Of a stretch of 64,000 nt of DNA, positions 53,161 through 61,609 are shown one piece after another. The notes under the pieces were generated by a model. It did not search any database and was not told the origin of the DNA. It was given only the letters and a program-made list of their open reading frames with translations. The DNA is taken from the NCBI RefSeq assembly GCF_020523965.1, contig NZ_JAJAPX010000003.1, positions 372,001-436,000 of the forward strand, in the 5' to 3' direction. The position numbers and the translations under genes were made by a program. Origin of the DNA: Neotamlana sargassicola. GTDB lineage: Bacteria > Bacteroidota > Bacteroidia > Flavobacteriales > Flavobacteriaceae. The number at the start of each line of letters is the position of its first letter. Within the stretch, counting starts at the first letter, position 1.

Positions 53161-53763
53161 TTAATTTGTTAAAACGATGTTATGCTTGTCTATTATTTTT
53201 CTTAGGTTAATAAGTGCGTAGCGCATTCTGCCTAAAGCTGTATTAATGCTAACACCTGTTTTTTCAGAAATTTCTTTAAAGCTCATATCTTTGTAAATAC
53301 GCATTAATAAAACCTCTTTTTGGTCATCGGGCAATTCATCAACCAAACGGCGAACATCACTTTCTACTTGGTCTTTAATAATACTTTTTTCTGCATTTAA
53401 ACTAGAATCGCTTAAAACAGAAAAAATACTAAATTCACCTGTGTTATCGAATTTTGGCATGCGATTGTTTTTTCTAAAATAATCTATTACTAAATTGTGA
53501 GCAATACGCATTACCCAAGGTAAAAACTTTCCTTCTTCGTTATAAGCACCTCTTTTTAAAGTGTTTATAACTTTAATAAATGTGTCTTGAAAAATATCTT
53601 CTGCCACATCTTTATCATATACCTTCGAATAAATAAAACTGTAAATTTTTTGCTTGTGTCTTACTATTAAAGTTTCTAAAGCCAATTCTTGGCCTTTAAT
53701 ATAGTTACTTACTAATGTCGCGTCAGAAATTAATTGATATTGCATAATCATTACTTTTTTCAA
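53161..53763 (-). CDS. ECF-type RNA polymerase sigma factor
   Basis: This protein of about 200 residues has sigma region 2 (LETLIVRHKQKIYSFIYSKVYDKDVAEDIFQDTFIKVINTL, with the WVMRIAHNLVIDYFRKN helix) and region 4 (DQKEVLLMRIYKDMSFKEISEKTGVSINTALGRMRYAL). Its length and two-domain layout fit ECF sigma factors. No anti-sigma gene is adjacent. The start is uncertain: in-frame ATGs also give MIMQYQ and MQYQLISD, and the last fits homologs best. It is well conserved in Flavobacteriaceae, where it behaves like a housekeeping-style alternative sigma. Confidence 0.93.
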   Translation of the reverse strand: MKKVMIMQYQLISDATLVSNYIKGQELALETLIVRHKQKIYSFIYSKVYDKDVAEDIFQDTFIKVINTLKRGAYNEEGKFLPWVMRIAHNLVIDYFRKNNRMPKFDNTGEFSIFSVLSDSSLNAEKSIIKDQVESDVRRLVDELPDDQKEVLLMRIYKDMSFKEISEKTGVSINTALGRMRYALINLRKIIDKHNIVLTN

Positions 53764-53849
53764 AGAATTGCTTCTTTATTTGGGGTTAAATGTTAAAAAA
53801 GTAATGTTACGCTATAGGCAGGTTTTTATTTAAAAAAATTATATAATGT

Positions 53850-53857
53850 CAAATATA
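53850..53857 (-). promoter_or_regulatory. candidate -7 box for the sigma factor gene
   Basis: TATATTTG on the minus strand matches TAnnTTTG about 86 bases before the first start codon. A TTG lies 21 bases further upstream, slightly longer than usual. Confidence 0.42.
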
Positions 53858-54025
53858 ACAACAATCGTTCCTAAAAAACAATTTTTAAATTCATTTTTTA
53901 ACAAAAACACTAATTTTTCTGATTTTTAACGATTTACAAAGACACTAAAACGTATTTTAAGCCTAAGCAATCACTTCAAACATCATTTTAAACACTAATA
54001 ATTTAGCTAAATAATTACTTAATAG

Positions 54026-54033
54026 TATCTTTG
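54026..54033 (+). promoter_or_regulatory. candidate -7 box for uvrA
   Basis: TATCTTTG matches TAnnTTTG and ends 22 bases before the uvrA ATG. No SOS-type box was seen. Confidence 0.5.
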
Positions 54034-54055
54034 TTTTTTATCCTTATTTAAGTGT

Positions 54056-56839
54056 ATGAGCGTAAATATTTCCGAAGTAAATCCTAAAGAAAACATTATA
54101 ATAAAGGGTGCTAAATTGCACAATTTAAAAAATATAGATGTTATAATTCCTCGAAACAAATTGGTTGTTATTACTGGTTTATCGGGGTCTGGAAAATCTA
54201 GCTTAGCATTCGATACGCTTTATGCAGAAGGCCAGCGCCGCTATGTAGAAAGTTTGTCTAGTTACGCTCGCCAGTTTTTAGGACGCTTAAATAAACCAAA
54301 AGTAGATTATATAAAAGGAATAGCACCTGCTATTGCTATTGAGCAAAAAGTAAACTCAACAAACCCGCGTTCTACTGTTGGTACTACCACCGAAATTTAC
54401 GATTACCTAAAACTTTTATTTGCGCGAATTGGCAAAACCTACTCGCCTATTTCTGGCAATGAGGTAAAAAAAGATACAGTTACCGATGTTATAAATTATA
54501 TAAAAACGTTTCCCGAACGAGAAAAAATGCTGCTTCTCGCTCCTATCTACTTAGAAGAAGGACGCAGTATAAACGATAAACTTAAAGCTTTAAACCAGCA
54601 AGGATACTCCAGAATTAAAGTTAAAGAAGAAGTTTTAAGAATTGATGAAGTTGAAAATTTAGGTAATAAAGATTCGGTTTTATTGGTTGTAGATAGAATA
54701 ATTACCAAAACCGATGAAGATTTTTATAACCGTTTGGCCGATGCTGTACAAACCGCTTTTTTTGAAGGTAAAGGTGAATGTATTATTGAAACTTTAAATA
54801 ATAATAAACAACGACATTTTAGCAATAAATTTGAATTGGATGGCATTAATTTTTTAGAACCAAACATTCATTTATTTAGTTTTAATAACCCTTATGGTGC
54901 ATGTCCCAAATGCGAAGGTTACGGCGATATTATTGGTATAGATGAAGATTTAGTAATACCAAACACCGCACTCTCTGTATACGAAAATGCTATTTTCCCA
55001 TGGCGTGGAGAAAGCATGAGTTGGTATAAAGACCAATTGGTAAATAACTCACATAAATTCGATTTTCCTATTCATAAACCTTATTTCGAATTAACCGAAG
55101 CACAAAAACAATTAGTTTGGGATGGTAACGAATATTTTGAAGGATTAAATTCATTTTTTGAAGAACTAGAATCGAAGGCATACAAAATACAAAACCGTGT
55201 TATGCTATCGCGTTACCGCGGAAAAACCAAATGCAAAGCTTGTAATGGTAAACGATTACGAAAAGAAGCTAATTATGTTAAAATTGCTGGAGCCACGTTA
55301 ACCGATTTGGTTGAAATGCCATTAAACAAACTAGCGAATTTCTTTAATCAGCTAGAATTAAACGATTACGATACTACAATCGCAAAAAGATTATTAAAGG
55401 AAATTAACAGTCGTTTATCATTTTTAAGCAATGTTGGTTTAGATTACTTAACGCTAAACCGAAAATCGAATACGCTTTCTGGTGGCGAAAGTCAGCGTAT
55501 AAACTTAGCGACGTCGTTGGGCAGTAGTTTGGTTGGGTCGATGTATATTTTAGACGAACCAAGTATTGGTTTGCACCCTAAAGACACGGAACGTCTCATT
55601 TTAGTTTTAAAACAATTACGCGATTTAGGTAACACCGTAATTGTTGTAGAACACGATGAAGATATAATGAAAGCTGCCGATAATATTATAGATATTGGTC
55701 CCGAAGCTGGAACTTTTGGAGGACATGTGGTTGCAGAAGGAGATTTTGATGGTATTTTAAACTCCGAATCTTTAACAGCTAAGTATTTAAATGAAAATTT
55801 AAAAATTGAAGTTCCTAAAAAACGTAGAACCTCAAAGTATAATGTCGAAATTATAGGTGCTCGCGAAAACAATTTAAAAAATATTGATGTTAGCTTTCCG
55901 CTAGGCATGCTTACCGTTATTACTGGAGTTTCTGGAAGCGGAAAAAGCACCTTAATAAAAAAAATACTTTTTCCTGCTTTACAAAAAAGGCTAACCGATT
56001 TCAGTGATAAACCTGGGCAATTTTCAGAAATAAAAGGCAATTTTACCAATATAAAACATATAGAATTTGTCGATCAAAATCCTATTGGGCGCTCGTCGCG
56101 CTCAAACCCTGTAACTTATGTAAAAGCTTACGACGATATTCGTTCGTTATTCTCAAAACAAAAATTAAGTTTAATTCGCAATTACCAACCCAAACATTTT
56201 AGTTTTAATGTAGATGGCGGACGTTGTGAAACTTGTAAAGGCGAAGGTGAAGTAACCATTGAAATGCAATTTATGGCCGATGTGCATTTAGAATGCGAAA
56301 CTTGCAAAGGAAAACGCTTTAAAAAAGAAGTTTTAGAAGTACAATTTAACAATAAAAACATCGATGATATTTTAAACCTTACAATCGATGATGCTATTGC
56401 CTTTTTTGAAGCTTCAAAACAAACAAAAATTAAAAAGAAATTACAACCATTACAAGATGTTGGTTTAGGGTATGTAACTTTAGGACAAAGCTCTTCTACC
56501 CTTTCTGGTGGCGAAGCGCAACGTATTAAACTGGCTACTTTTTTAGGAAAAGGCAGTAATAAAGACAATACCTTATTTATTTTTGACGAACCTACAACTG
56601 GACTTCATTTTCACGACATTAAAAAACTTTTAAAATCGTTTAATGCTTTAATAGATAACGGTCACTCCATTATTGTTGTAGAGCACAATTTAGATTTAAT
56701 TAAATGTGCCGACCATATTATTGATTTGGGTCCGGAAGGTGGTGAAAATGGCGGTAATTTGGTTGCATTTGGAACACCAGAAGAAATTGTAAAAGTAAAA
56801 GCTTCAGAAACTGGTAAATATTTAAAAGATAAAATTTAA
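54056..56839 (+). CDS. uvrA: excinuclease ABC subunit A
   Basis: UvrA is the damage-sensing ATPase of nucleotide excision repair. The 927-residue protein shows two ABC modules: Walker A GLSGSGKSSLAFDTLYAEG and LSGGESQRI in the first, and GVSGSGKSTLIKK and LSGGEAQRIKLAT in the second. Zinc-binding CxxC pairs are in CPKCEGYGD / CKACNGKRL and CETCKGEGE / CETCKGKRF. DEPSIGLHPKD and DEPTTGLHFHD are the Walker B motifs. The length is slightly shorter than E. coli UvrA (940). Recognition does not require uvrB nearby, and none is present. Confidence 0.97.
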   Translation: MSVNISEVNPKENIIIKGAKLHNLKNIDVIIPRNKLVVITGLSGSGKSSLAFDTLYAEGQRRYVESLSSYARQFLGRLNKPKVDYIKGIAPAIAIEQKVNSTNPRSTVGTTTEIYDYLKLLFARIGKTYSPISGNEVKKDTVTDVINYIKTFPEREKMLLLAPIYLEEGRSINDKLKALNQQGYSRIKVKEEVLRIDEVENLGNKDSVLLVVDRIITKTDEDFYNRLADAVQTAFFEGKGECIIETLNNNKQRHFSNKFELDGINFLEPNIHLFSFNNPYGACPKCEGYGDIIGIDEDLVIPNTALSVYENAIFPWRGESMSWYKDQLVNNSHKFDFPIHKPYFELTEAQKQLVWDGNEYFEGLNSFFEELESKAYKIQNRVMLSRYRGKTKCKACNGKRLRKEANYVKIAGATLTDLVEMPLNKLANFFNQLELNDYDTTIAKRLLKEINSRLSFLSNVGLDYLTLNRKSNTLSGGESQRINLATSLGSSLVGSMYILDEPSIGLHPKDTERLILVLKQLRDLGNTVIVVEHDEDIMKAADNIIDIGPEAGTFGGHVVAEGDFDGILNSESLTAKYLNENLKIEVPKKRRTSKYNVEIIGARENNLKNIDVSFPLGMLTVITGVSGSGKSTLIKKILFPALQKRLTDFSDKPGQFSEIKGNFTNIKHIEFVDQNPIGRSSRSNPVTYVKAYDDIRSLFSKQKLSLIRNYQPKHFSFNVDGGRCETCKGEGEVTIEMQFMADVHLECETCKGKRFKKEVLEVQFNNKNIDDILNLTIDDAIAFFEASKQTKIKKKLQPLQDVGLGYVTLGQSSSTLSGGEAQRIKLATFLGKGSNKDNTLFIFDEPTTGLHFHDIKKLLKSFNALIDNGHSIIVVEHNLDLIKCADHIIDLGPEGGENGGNLVAFGTPEEIVKVKASETGKYLKDKI

Positions 56840-56864
56840 ATTCATTCTTCTTTTTAAATTCACA

Positions 56865-57953
56865 TTAATAAAATAAAAAAGAAAACAAGCCTAAAATAAC
56901 AACGGTTGCTGGTATAACAAACGACATAAACAAAAAAGTCACCAATCCGCCCTTTAAAAAGCTCATAAATTTACCCTGTTTATAAAATTGCTTTAACGCT
57001 AAAACTAAATAAATAAAAGTAGATAAGCTTATTAAAAAATTAACCCACGCTGGAAGTTTAAACACAAAATTTACACCAAGTGTAATACTAAAGGTGGCAA
57101 ATAAAAACGAAAAAAAGTAAAAGCTAAACACCAAATGATGAGCGTACAAGCCACGCTTCCAGTAAAACAACTTTAATATAAAAGCAAAAATTGGAAGCAA
57201 AAAGAACATCGCAATGGGAAAGGTGTCAAAAAAAGCCTTTAAAATACTACCACCTCTTTTCGATTTATAAAATTTTAGTGCTTGCGAGTACATGCGTTTA
57301 CTCAACCAATTATCGTCTTCGTCCATTCCCATACTTTTATAAATTTCTTGGTCGGAAGCATTAATAGCAATTAATGAATCGATTACTTTTTCGTCGAAAC
57401 TAAAATTTATATTGGTGTTTTTTTTATTCGAAGTATTGTTTGCTATAGAATCTATTGCCTTATCACTTAAATTTATAAAACCCTTGGTTTGCTGCAACGC
57501 ATCACGTATTTCGGCTTTAGCAATTGAGTCTTCACGCTTAATTTCCGCTAATAATAAAGAATCTTTTATTTGCGAATTACTCGATAAAATACTTGAGTTT
57601 TCATCTAAATTTTTAGCCAATTGTTTATCGAAATTTTCAATTTGTTTTGTTTGAATAAACGAAAACAAAAAGAAAAACACTACTGTTACAAACAAATACA
57701 TTTGTGCCGGATGCAAATACATTAAACGCCTGCCTTCTACAAATTTTCGGGCTAAAAACCCTGGTTTAAATAATAACGGGAAGAAACTTTTAAAAAAGCG
57801 CGCATCGAAAGCAAAATAATTTTGAATAGTATTAGCAAATAAAACACCAACGGTAAGTTTATCTTTAGTTTGTTGCCCACAGTGAGGACAAAATTTATAA
57901 GCCGAATAAAATACCTTCTCACAATTTTTACAGGTTTCTAACAGCTCACTCAT
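56865..57953 (-). CDS. DUF3667 family membrane protein
   Basis: This 362-residue protein starts with a zinc ribbon (CKNCEKVFYSAYKFCPHCGQQ, four Cys), typical of DUF3667. A cytoplasmic segment and hydrophobic helices follow (about residues 80-110, 230-260, 265-290, 300-320 and 335-360). The middle charged loop (about 120-210) is poorly conserved. The chosen start gives MSELLETCKNC. The long frame from 58076 adds 41 residues of unusual composition (LFTIQFVCQNFNMLICSF) and is rejected. Function is unknown; the family is mostly Bacteroidota. Confidence 0.85.
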   Translation of the reverse strand: MSELLETCKNCEKVFYSAYKFCPHCGQQTKDKLTVGVLFANTIQNYFAFDARFFKSFFPLLFKPGFLARKFVEGRRLMYLHPAQMYLFVTVVFFFLFSFIQTKQIENFDKQLAKNLDENSSILSSNSQIKDSLLLAEIKREDSIAKAEIRDALQQTKGFINLSDKAIDSIANNTSNKKNTNINFSFDEKVIDSLIAINASDQEIYKSMGMDEDDNWLSKRMYSQALKFYKSKRGGSILKAFFDTFPIAMFFLLPIFAFILKLFYWKRGLYAHHLVFSFYFFSFLFATFSITLGVNFVFKLPAWVNFLISLSTFIYLVLALKQFYKQGKFMSFLKGGLVTFLFMSFVIPATVVILGLFSFLFY

Positions 57954-58040
57954 GTATTCTTTTTTAGTTGATTTAAAATTAATAAAAGAATTCATATTTA
58001 TCCAATCACATAAAAAACTACAAATCAGCATGTTAAAATT

Positions 58041-58056
58041 TTGGCACACAAATTGA
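58041..58056 (+). promoter_or_regulatory. sigma-54-like promoter, gene 58145
   Basis: TTGGCAC, 5 bases and TTGA match the sigma-54 -24/-12 pattern TTGGCACGnnnnTTGC except for the last C. Expected start of transcription is about 12 bases further on, giving a 5' UTR of about 77 to 86 bases. Confidence 0.55.
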
Positions 58057-58144
58057 ATTGTAAAAAGCAACAACAAAACCGAAAAGCCCTAATCAAGCTT
58101 TATTTAACAAGCGATTTAACTTTCGGAAAATATTAATTTAAAAA

Positions 58145-58651
58145 ATGAACATTATGAAGAAATTAGCAGTAGTTTTAGCAGGATTATTTATTGGAGCAAC
58201 CGCATTTGCTAAAACACCAAATACAGATAACCTAAACAACAACAAAAGAATTGTAACAACCTATAGAAATGCAGAGCCAATTATTTTTATTGAAGGCGGC
58301 ATAGAATTTTACATTTATCCAAATGGTAACTTTAATTATAACACAAAAATTAATTACGCTAATAGCAGACGTGGAAATTCGGTTATAAAAGACAGAACAG
58401 GAAAAATTACCAGAATTGGCACCGTAAATATTAATTATGATAGATTTGGAAATATTACCAGAGCCGGAACTATAAATATTAATTATAATAACGCCGTTGT
58501 TTCAAAAATTGGAGGTTTACATGTTAACTACAACAGAAATGGTAAAATTGTTACTAGAAAAGGTAGTGTAAAAATCAATAATAAAGTAACTAAAACAAAA
58601 GTGATAACTAAAAAAACGGTTGTGAAAACAACTAATAAAAATAGAAGGTAA
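58145..58651 (+). CDS. secreted repeat protein (shorter paralog)
   Basis: This 168-residue protein has a signal peptide (cleavage near AFAKT). A mature part follows with IIFIEGGIEFYIYPNGNFNYN (about residues 43-63) and an imperfect repeat of about 16 residues: GKITRIGTVNINYDRF, GNITRAGTININYNNA, VSKIGGLHVNYNRNGK. It ends in a Lys/Thr-rich tail. Each repeat looks like a beta hairpin with G-x-(I/V)-x-x-(I/A)-G. It is paralogous to the gene at 58983-60152 over this whole region. The start could be the ATG three codons later. Function is unknown. Confidence 0.75.
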   Translation: MNIMKKLAVVLAGLFIGATAFAKTPNTDNLNNNKRIVTTYRNAEPIIFIEGGIEFYIYPNGNFNYNTKINYANSRRGNSVIKDRTGKITRIGTVNINYDRFGNITRAGTININYNNAVVSKIGGLHVNYNRNGKIVTRKGSVKINNKVTKTKVITKKTVVKTTNKNRR

Positions 58652-58681
58652 TTTTAATAAAAATTAATTTATTAAATAATA

Positions 58682-58726
58682 TAAAATCCCTAAACGCAAG
58701 TTTTTGCCTTGGGGATTTATTTTTTC
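58682..58726 (+). terminator. terminator after the shorter repeat protein gene
   Basis: AAATCCC pairs with GGGATTT around a 21-base loop that contains an inner CAAG/CTTG pair. A run of T follows. It is 31 bases past the stop codon. Confidence 0.65.
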
Positions 58727-58930
58727 TACCAAAAATTTAATTACAGAGCCTTCACCATAATAGTATAAAACTTCTTTTCAAATCTATTTCATTTTAACAT
58801 TATAAAATGAATTACAGGTTAAAAAACCTTAAGTAAAATTTATTAAAAAAGTTGATTTTTTCATAAAGACAAACCAAAAAACCACCATTAATAAAATGAA
58901 AATCAAGCAATTAACTATATAATTTAATTT

Positions 58931-58946
58931 TTGGCACGCTGTTTGT
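58931..58946 (+). promoter_or_regulatory. sigma-54-like promoter, gene 58983
   Basis: TTGGCACGCTGTTTGT matches TTGGCACGnnnnTTGC at all but the last base. The predicted transcript start is near 58958 and leaves a 5' UTR of about 25 bases. Confidence 0.65.
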
Positions 58947-58982
58947 TTATAATTAAGCGTAACACATTAAAACAAAACAATT

Positions 58983-60152
58983 ATGAAAAAGTTTATATTT
59001 TTAATAACAGCTTTAGTCCTTACAGGATTTACTGTTAATGCAGCCACAACCAACGCAAAAGTAAATACTACAAAATCTTCAATTTATGATGGTTATGCAA
59101 ACTCTATCATTTTTGTTGAAAATGGAATCGAGTTTTCAATTTTCCGCGACGGACAATTCGATTTTAATATTTTAAACAACAACCCTAGAGTTAATGTTTC
59201 TATTGGATCGCCAAATGTAAATTTAAGTTTTAATTCAGGTTATGATTATAATGCTTATGTACAATACGATGAGTATGGAGCTATAATTCAAATTGAAAAT
59301 ACACCCGTTTACTACGACTACTACGGTAGAGTAAGCCAAATTGGTAACATAAATGTGTTTTATAACAATTTCGGATTTGTTTCACGTGTAGGTGGGTTAA
59401 ATGTACATTATAACAATTATAATAGATTTACACATTACAGCGGATTTATAAATGTTTACAACCGCAGATATGTTTACAGACCATGGCACAGATTTTACGT
59501 AGTACCATCTGTAAACTTTAGAGTGGTGTTTAATAGACCTTACAGACAATTTTATAACCCAGTTAGATACGTTTATAACAGACCGTTTTATAATAACTTT
59601 AGGCCAAGAACGGCTGTTGCAACAAGACGAGGCAACACTATTGCGAGACACAGAAATTATGCTACTGTAAACAGAAGTAATAGAAACGTTACAAGAATTA
59701 ACACAAATGCTAACAGAAACAATGTTTCTAGAAATAAAGGATACCGTAACAATACAAAAGTTACTAGAAATAACACTACGGTAAACAGAAACGCTAATAA
59801 CCGTAATAATAATGTAACACGAAATAGCAGAACAGTAACGAGAACAAATAATAATGGAACCGTTACAACTAGAACTAGTAGAACAGTTACTAAAGCAAAC
59901 ACAAACAATAATCGTTCGAATGCCAGAGTAGCCTCTAATTACAGAAAAAATGCGGTTACACAAAAAGTAAAAACAACGAACAACCGTAACTACAATAGTA
60001 ACGGTAATAGAAACAACTCACGAACAACTACAAAAGCAACTGCTTCTCGTTCGGTAAGTAAAAAAAGCACACAAACAAGAACTTCAGCAAATAAAAGCAA
60101 CAGAAGTTCCGGCAACAATACAAGATCGACATCGGTAAGAAGACGATCGTAA
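58983..60152 (+). CDS. secreted repeat protein with Asn/Arg/Thr-rich tail (longer paralog)
   Basis: This 389-residue protein has a signal peptide (ending TVNAAT), then a domain shared with the 58145 gene (IIFVENGIEFSIFRDGQFDFN; YGRVSQIGNINVFYNNFGFVSRVGGLNVHYN). A Tyr/Arg-rich linker follows (about 155-205, YVYRPWHRFYVVP). The long C-terminal tail (about 205-389) is almost entirely Asn, Arg, Thr, Ser and Lys with no aromatic core. The tail should be disordered and highly basic. No catalytic motif is seen. An antisense frame over this region is a composition artefact. Confidence 0.75.
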   Translation: MKKFIFLITALVLTGFTVNAATTNAKVNTTKSSIYDGYANSIIFVENGIEFSIFRDGQFDFNILNNNPRVNVSIGSPNVNLSFNSGYDYNAYVQYDEYGAIIQIENTPVYYDYYGRVSQIGNINVFYNNFGFVSRVGGLNVHYNNYNRFTHYSGFINVYNRRYVYRPWHRFYVVPSVNFRVVFNRPYRQFYNPVRYVYNRPFYNNFRPRTAVATRRGNTIARHRNYATVNRSNRNVTRINTNANRNNVSRNKGYRNNTKVTRNNTTVNRNANNRNNNVTRNSRTVTRTNNNGTVTTRTSRTVTKANTNNNRSNARVASNYRKNAVTQKVKTTNNRNYNSNGNRNNSRTTTKATASRSVSKKSTQTRTSANKSNRSSGNNTRSTSVRRRS

Positions 60153-60172
60153 CAATTTTGGTTGGTTAGTTA

Positions 60173-60219
60173 AGAAAACCCTCGACAAGTTTGCCTCAAA
60201 GCAACGTCGAGGGTTTTCT
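60173..60219 (+). terminator. terminator after the longer repeat protein gene
   Basis: AGAAAACCCTCGAC pairs perfectly with GTCGAGGGTTTTCT (14 bases). The 19-base loop has an inner GC pair (TGC/GCA), and a T-run follows. Confidence 0.9.
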
Positions 60220-60426
60220 GTTTTTATTCGCTTTTCTAAGATTGAAATTTATTTATAAACTTTCCTTGAAATACTCATAATTCCGTTTTAAGACTTTATA
60301 CACCTGAAAGTCAGACATAAAATCAGTAAAATCCCGTATTGATTTAAGTAATTTCAAATACTAATTTTACTGTAATTAATTAGCTATTAATTTTTTACTC
60401 AACAAACTTAGTCCAACTTCAGAATT

Positions 60427-60915
60427 ATGAAAAAACAGCTTTTAACTTTATTTTTATCATCACTATTTCTTTTTAATTGTTCTGAAAATTCAGAATCGGA
60501 AACAGAAAATTTCAAACCGGATGGGCATTATATTACCTGTAAACTAAACGGAGAATCGTTTGAACCAACACTTACATTAGGTTCTTATTCTACAAAATAT
60601 TTAACTATTACAGGTAGCACTAAAAACCCAGGAAAAATTATAATCATTACCATTGAAAACCCCGAAAAAGGAAAAACTTATAATTTAAACAATAATGATT
60701 CCGAGGTAGATTTAACAAGTATCCTCGTGGAAACTGAAACTGATAAAAAGTATTCTGCAAATTTTAGCAAAGGATCAGGTAGCATAACATTGACCCACCT
60801 TGATGAAGATTCTGCAGCAGGAATTTTTAACGCCATAACAGTTTATAACGACGATAATAATGACACCATTAAAATAACCTCAGGGAAATTTTCCCTCACT
60901 AGTTTCTTTCTTTAA
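60427..60915 (+). CDS. lipoprotein of unknown function
   Basis: This 162-residue protein has a lipoprotein signal with the lipobox LFNC (Cys18) and then SENSESETEN, an acidic/Ser linker. The mature part is beta-rich: YITCKLNGESFEPTLTLGSYS, IIIITIENPEKGKTYNL, GSGSITLTHLDEDSAAGIFNAI. It resembles small lipoproteins that share an 'ITLTxLD...GxFxxT' end, but I cannot name the family. A terminator for the previous gene lies upstream, and no terminator was seen after it. Confidence 0.7.
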   Translation: MKKQLLTLFLSSLFLFNCSENSESETENFKPDGHYITCKLNGESFEPTLTLGSYSTKYLTITGSTKNPGKIIIITIENPEKGKTYNLNNNDSEVDLTSILVETETDKKYSANFSKGSGSITLTHLDEDSAAGIFNAITVYNDDNNDTIKITSGKFSLTSFFL

Positions 60916-60989
60916 AGTAATCATTTCTTTATAAGATACTTAACACAATAAAAACACACTAACTATAGAAGTGATAACATTAAAAATAA

Positions 60990-61523
60990 ATGAAAACTAA
61001 AAAATTAACAACCACTACTATTTTAACAATTTTACTAATTTCTTTTAGCACCTATGGCCAGAGACTAGTTAAAAACGAAATAGATGAATTCACTGGAGAA
61101 AGTATAAAAGAAACTTCATGGGCAACAATTTCTGCGTCATTATTCGAAGGTTTTTTTGCATATTATAGGTTCACTAAAATTAATGAAACATACTATTTTA
61201 ATTTTAAGCTTATTGATGAAGGGAAAGTTTTCTCAATTGATAAAGGACAAGAATTTTTATTTAAACTTGAAAATAACGACATTTTAAAACTAGTTAACCC
61301 TAAAACTAAACTTACTTGTTATGGTTGTGGTTCTATTAGTTTAGTTGGCAGTGAAGCGGAAGGTGTTGAAGTGGCTTACCCTATAAGTAAACAGCAATTA
61401 GAAACTCTAAAAAAATTTAGTCCCGCAAAATTTAGAGTTTATGTTGATGAAAAACATATTGAAAAAACCATAAGACCTAAATTTGTTAAAAATTTCTATG
61501 ATGTTATTTCTTTAATAATTTAA
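60990..61523 (+). CDS. secreted protein of unknown function
   Basis: This 177-residue protein has a signal peptide (cleavage near STYGQ). The mature part starts RLVKNEIDEFTGESIKETSW, followed by strands with FAYYRFTKINETYYFNFKL and FLFKLENNDILKLVNPKTKLTCYGCGSI. The CYGCG pair of Cys could form a disulphide or bind metal. It follows the lipoprotein gene by 74 bases and may share its transcript. No known domain is recognised. Confidence 0.68.
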   Translation: MKTKKLTTTTILTILLISFSTYGQRLVKNEIDEFTGESIKETSWATISASLFEGFFAYYRFTKINETYYFNFKLIDEGKVFSIDKGQEFLFKLENNDILKLVNPKTKLTCYGCGSISLVGSEAEGVEVAYPISKQQLETLKKFSPAKFRVYVDEKHIEKTIRPKFVKNFYDVISLII

Positions 61524-61545
61524 CCATAACCTATCAACCAAACCA

Positions 61546-61581
61546 AAAAATCCTGAAAACATAATCGCTTTCAGGATTTTT
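61546..61581. terminator. bidirectional terminator before murA
   Basis: AAAAATCCTGAAA and TTTCAGGATTTTT form a perfect 13-base stem around a 10-base loop. It serves the secreted protein gene and the convergent murA gene. Confidence 0.9.
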
Positions 61582-61609
61582 AATTTATAAATTTTGTTTG
61601 GTTATTACC

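Larger units (their letters stand above)
58652..58982. other. 331-base intergenic region between the repeat protein genes
   Basis: No gene is supported. It holds the terminator at 58682-58726 and the sigma-54-like promoter at 58931-58946. The sequence between them is very AT-rich with no clear coding frame. Confidence 0.6.

Noticed and set aside
55492-56049. 185-residue minus-strand frame inside uvrA
   Set aside because: It lies wholly antisense to uvrA, which has complete family motifs; composition is that of a shadow.
59397-59963. 188-residue minus-strand frame rich in Ser, Ile, Val and Cys
   Set aside because: It is the reverse complement of the Asn/Arg/Thr-rich tail of the gene at 58983; low complexity creates the long open frame.
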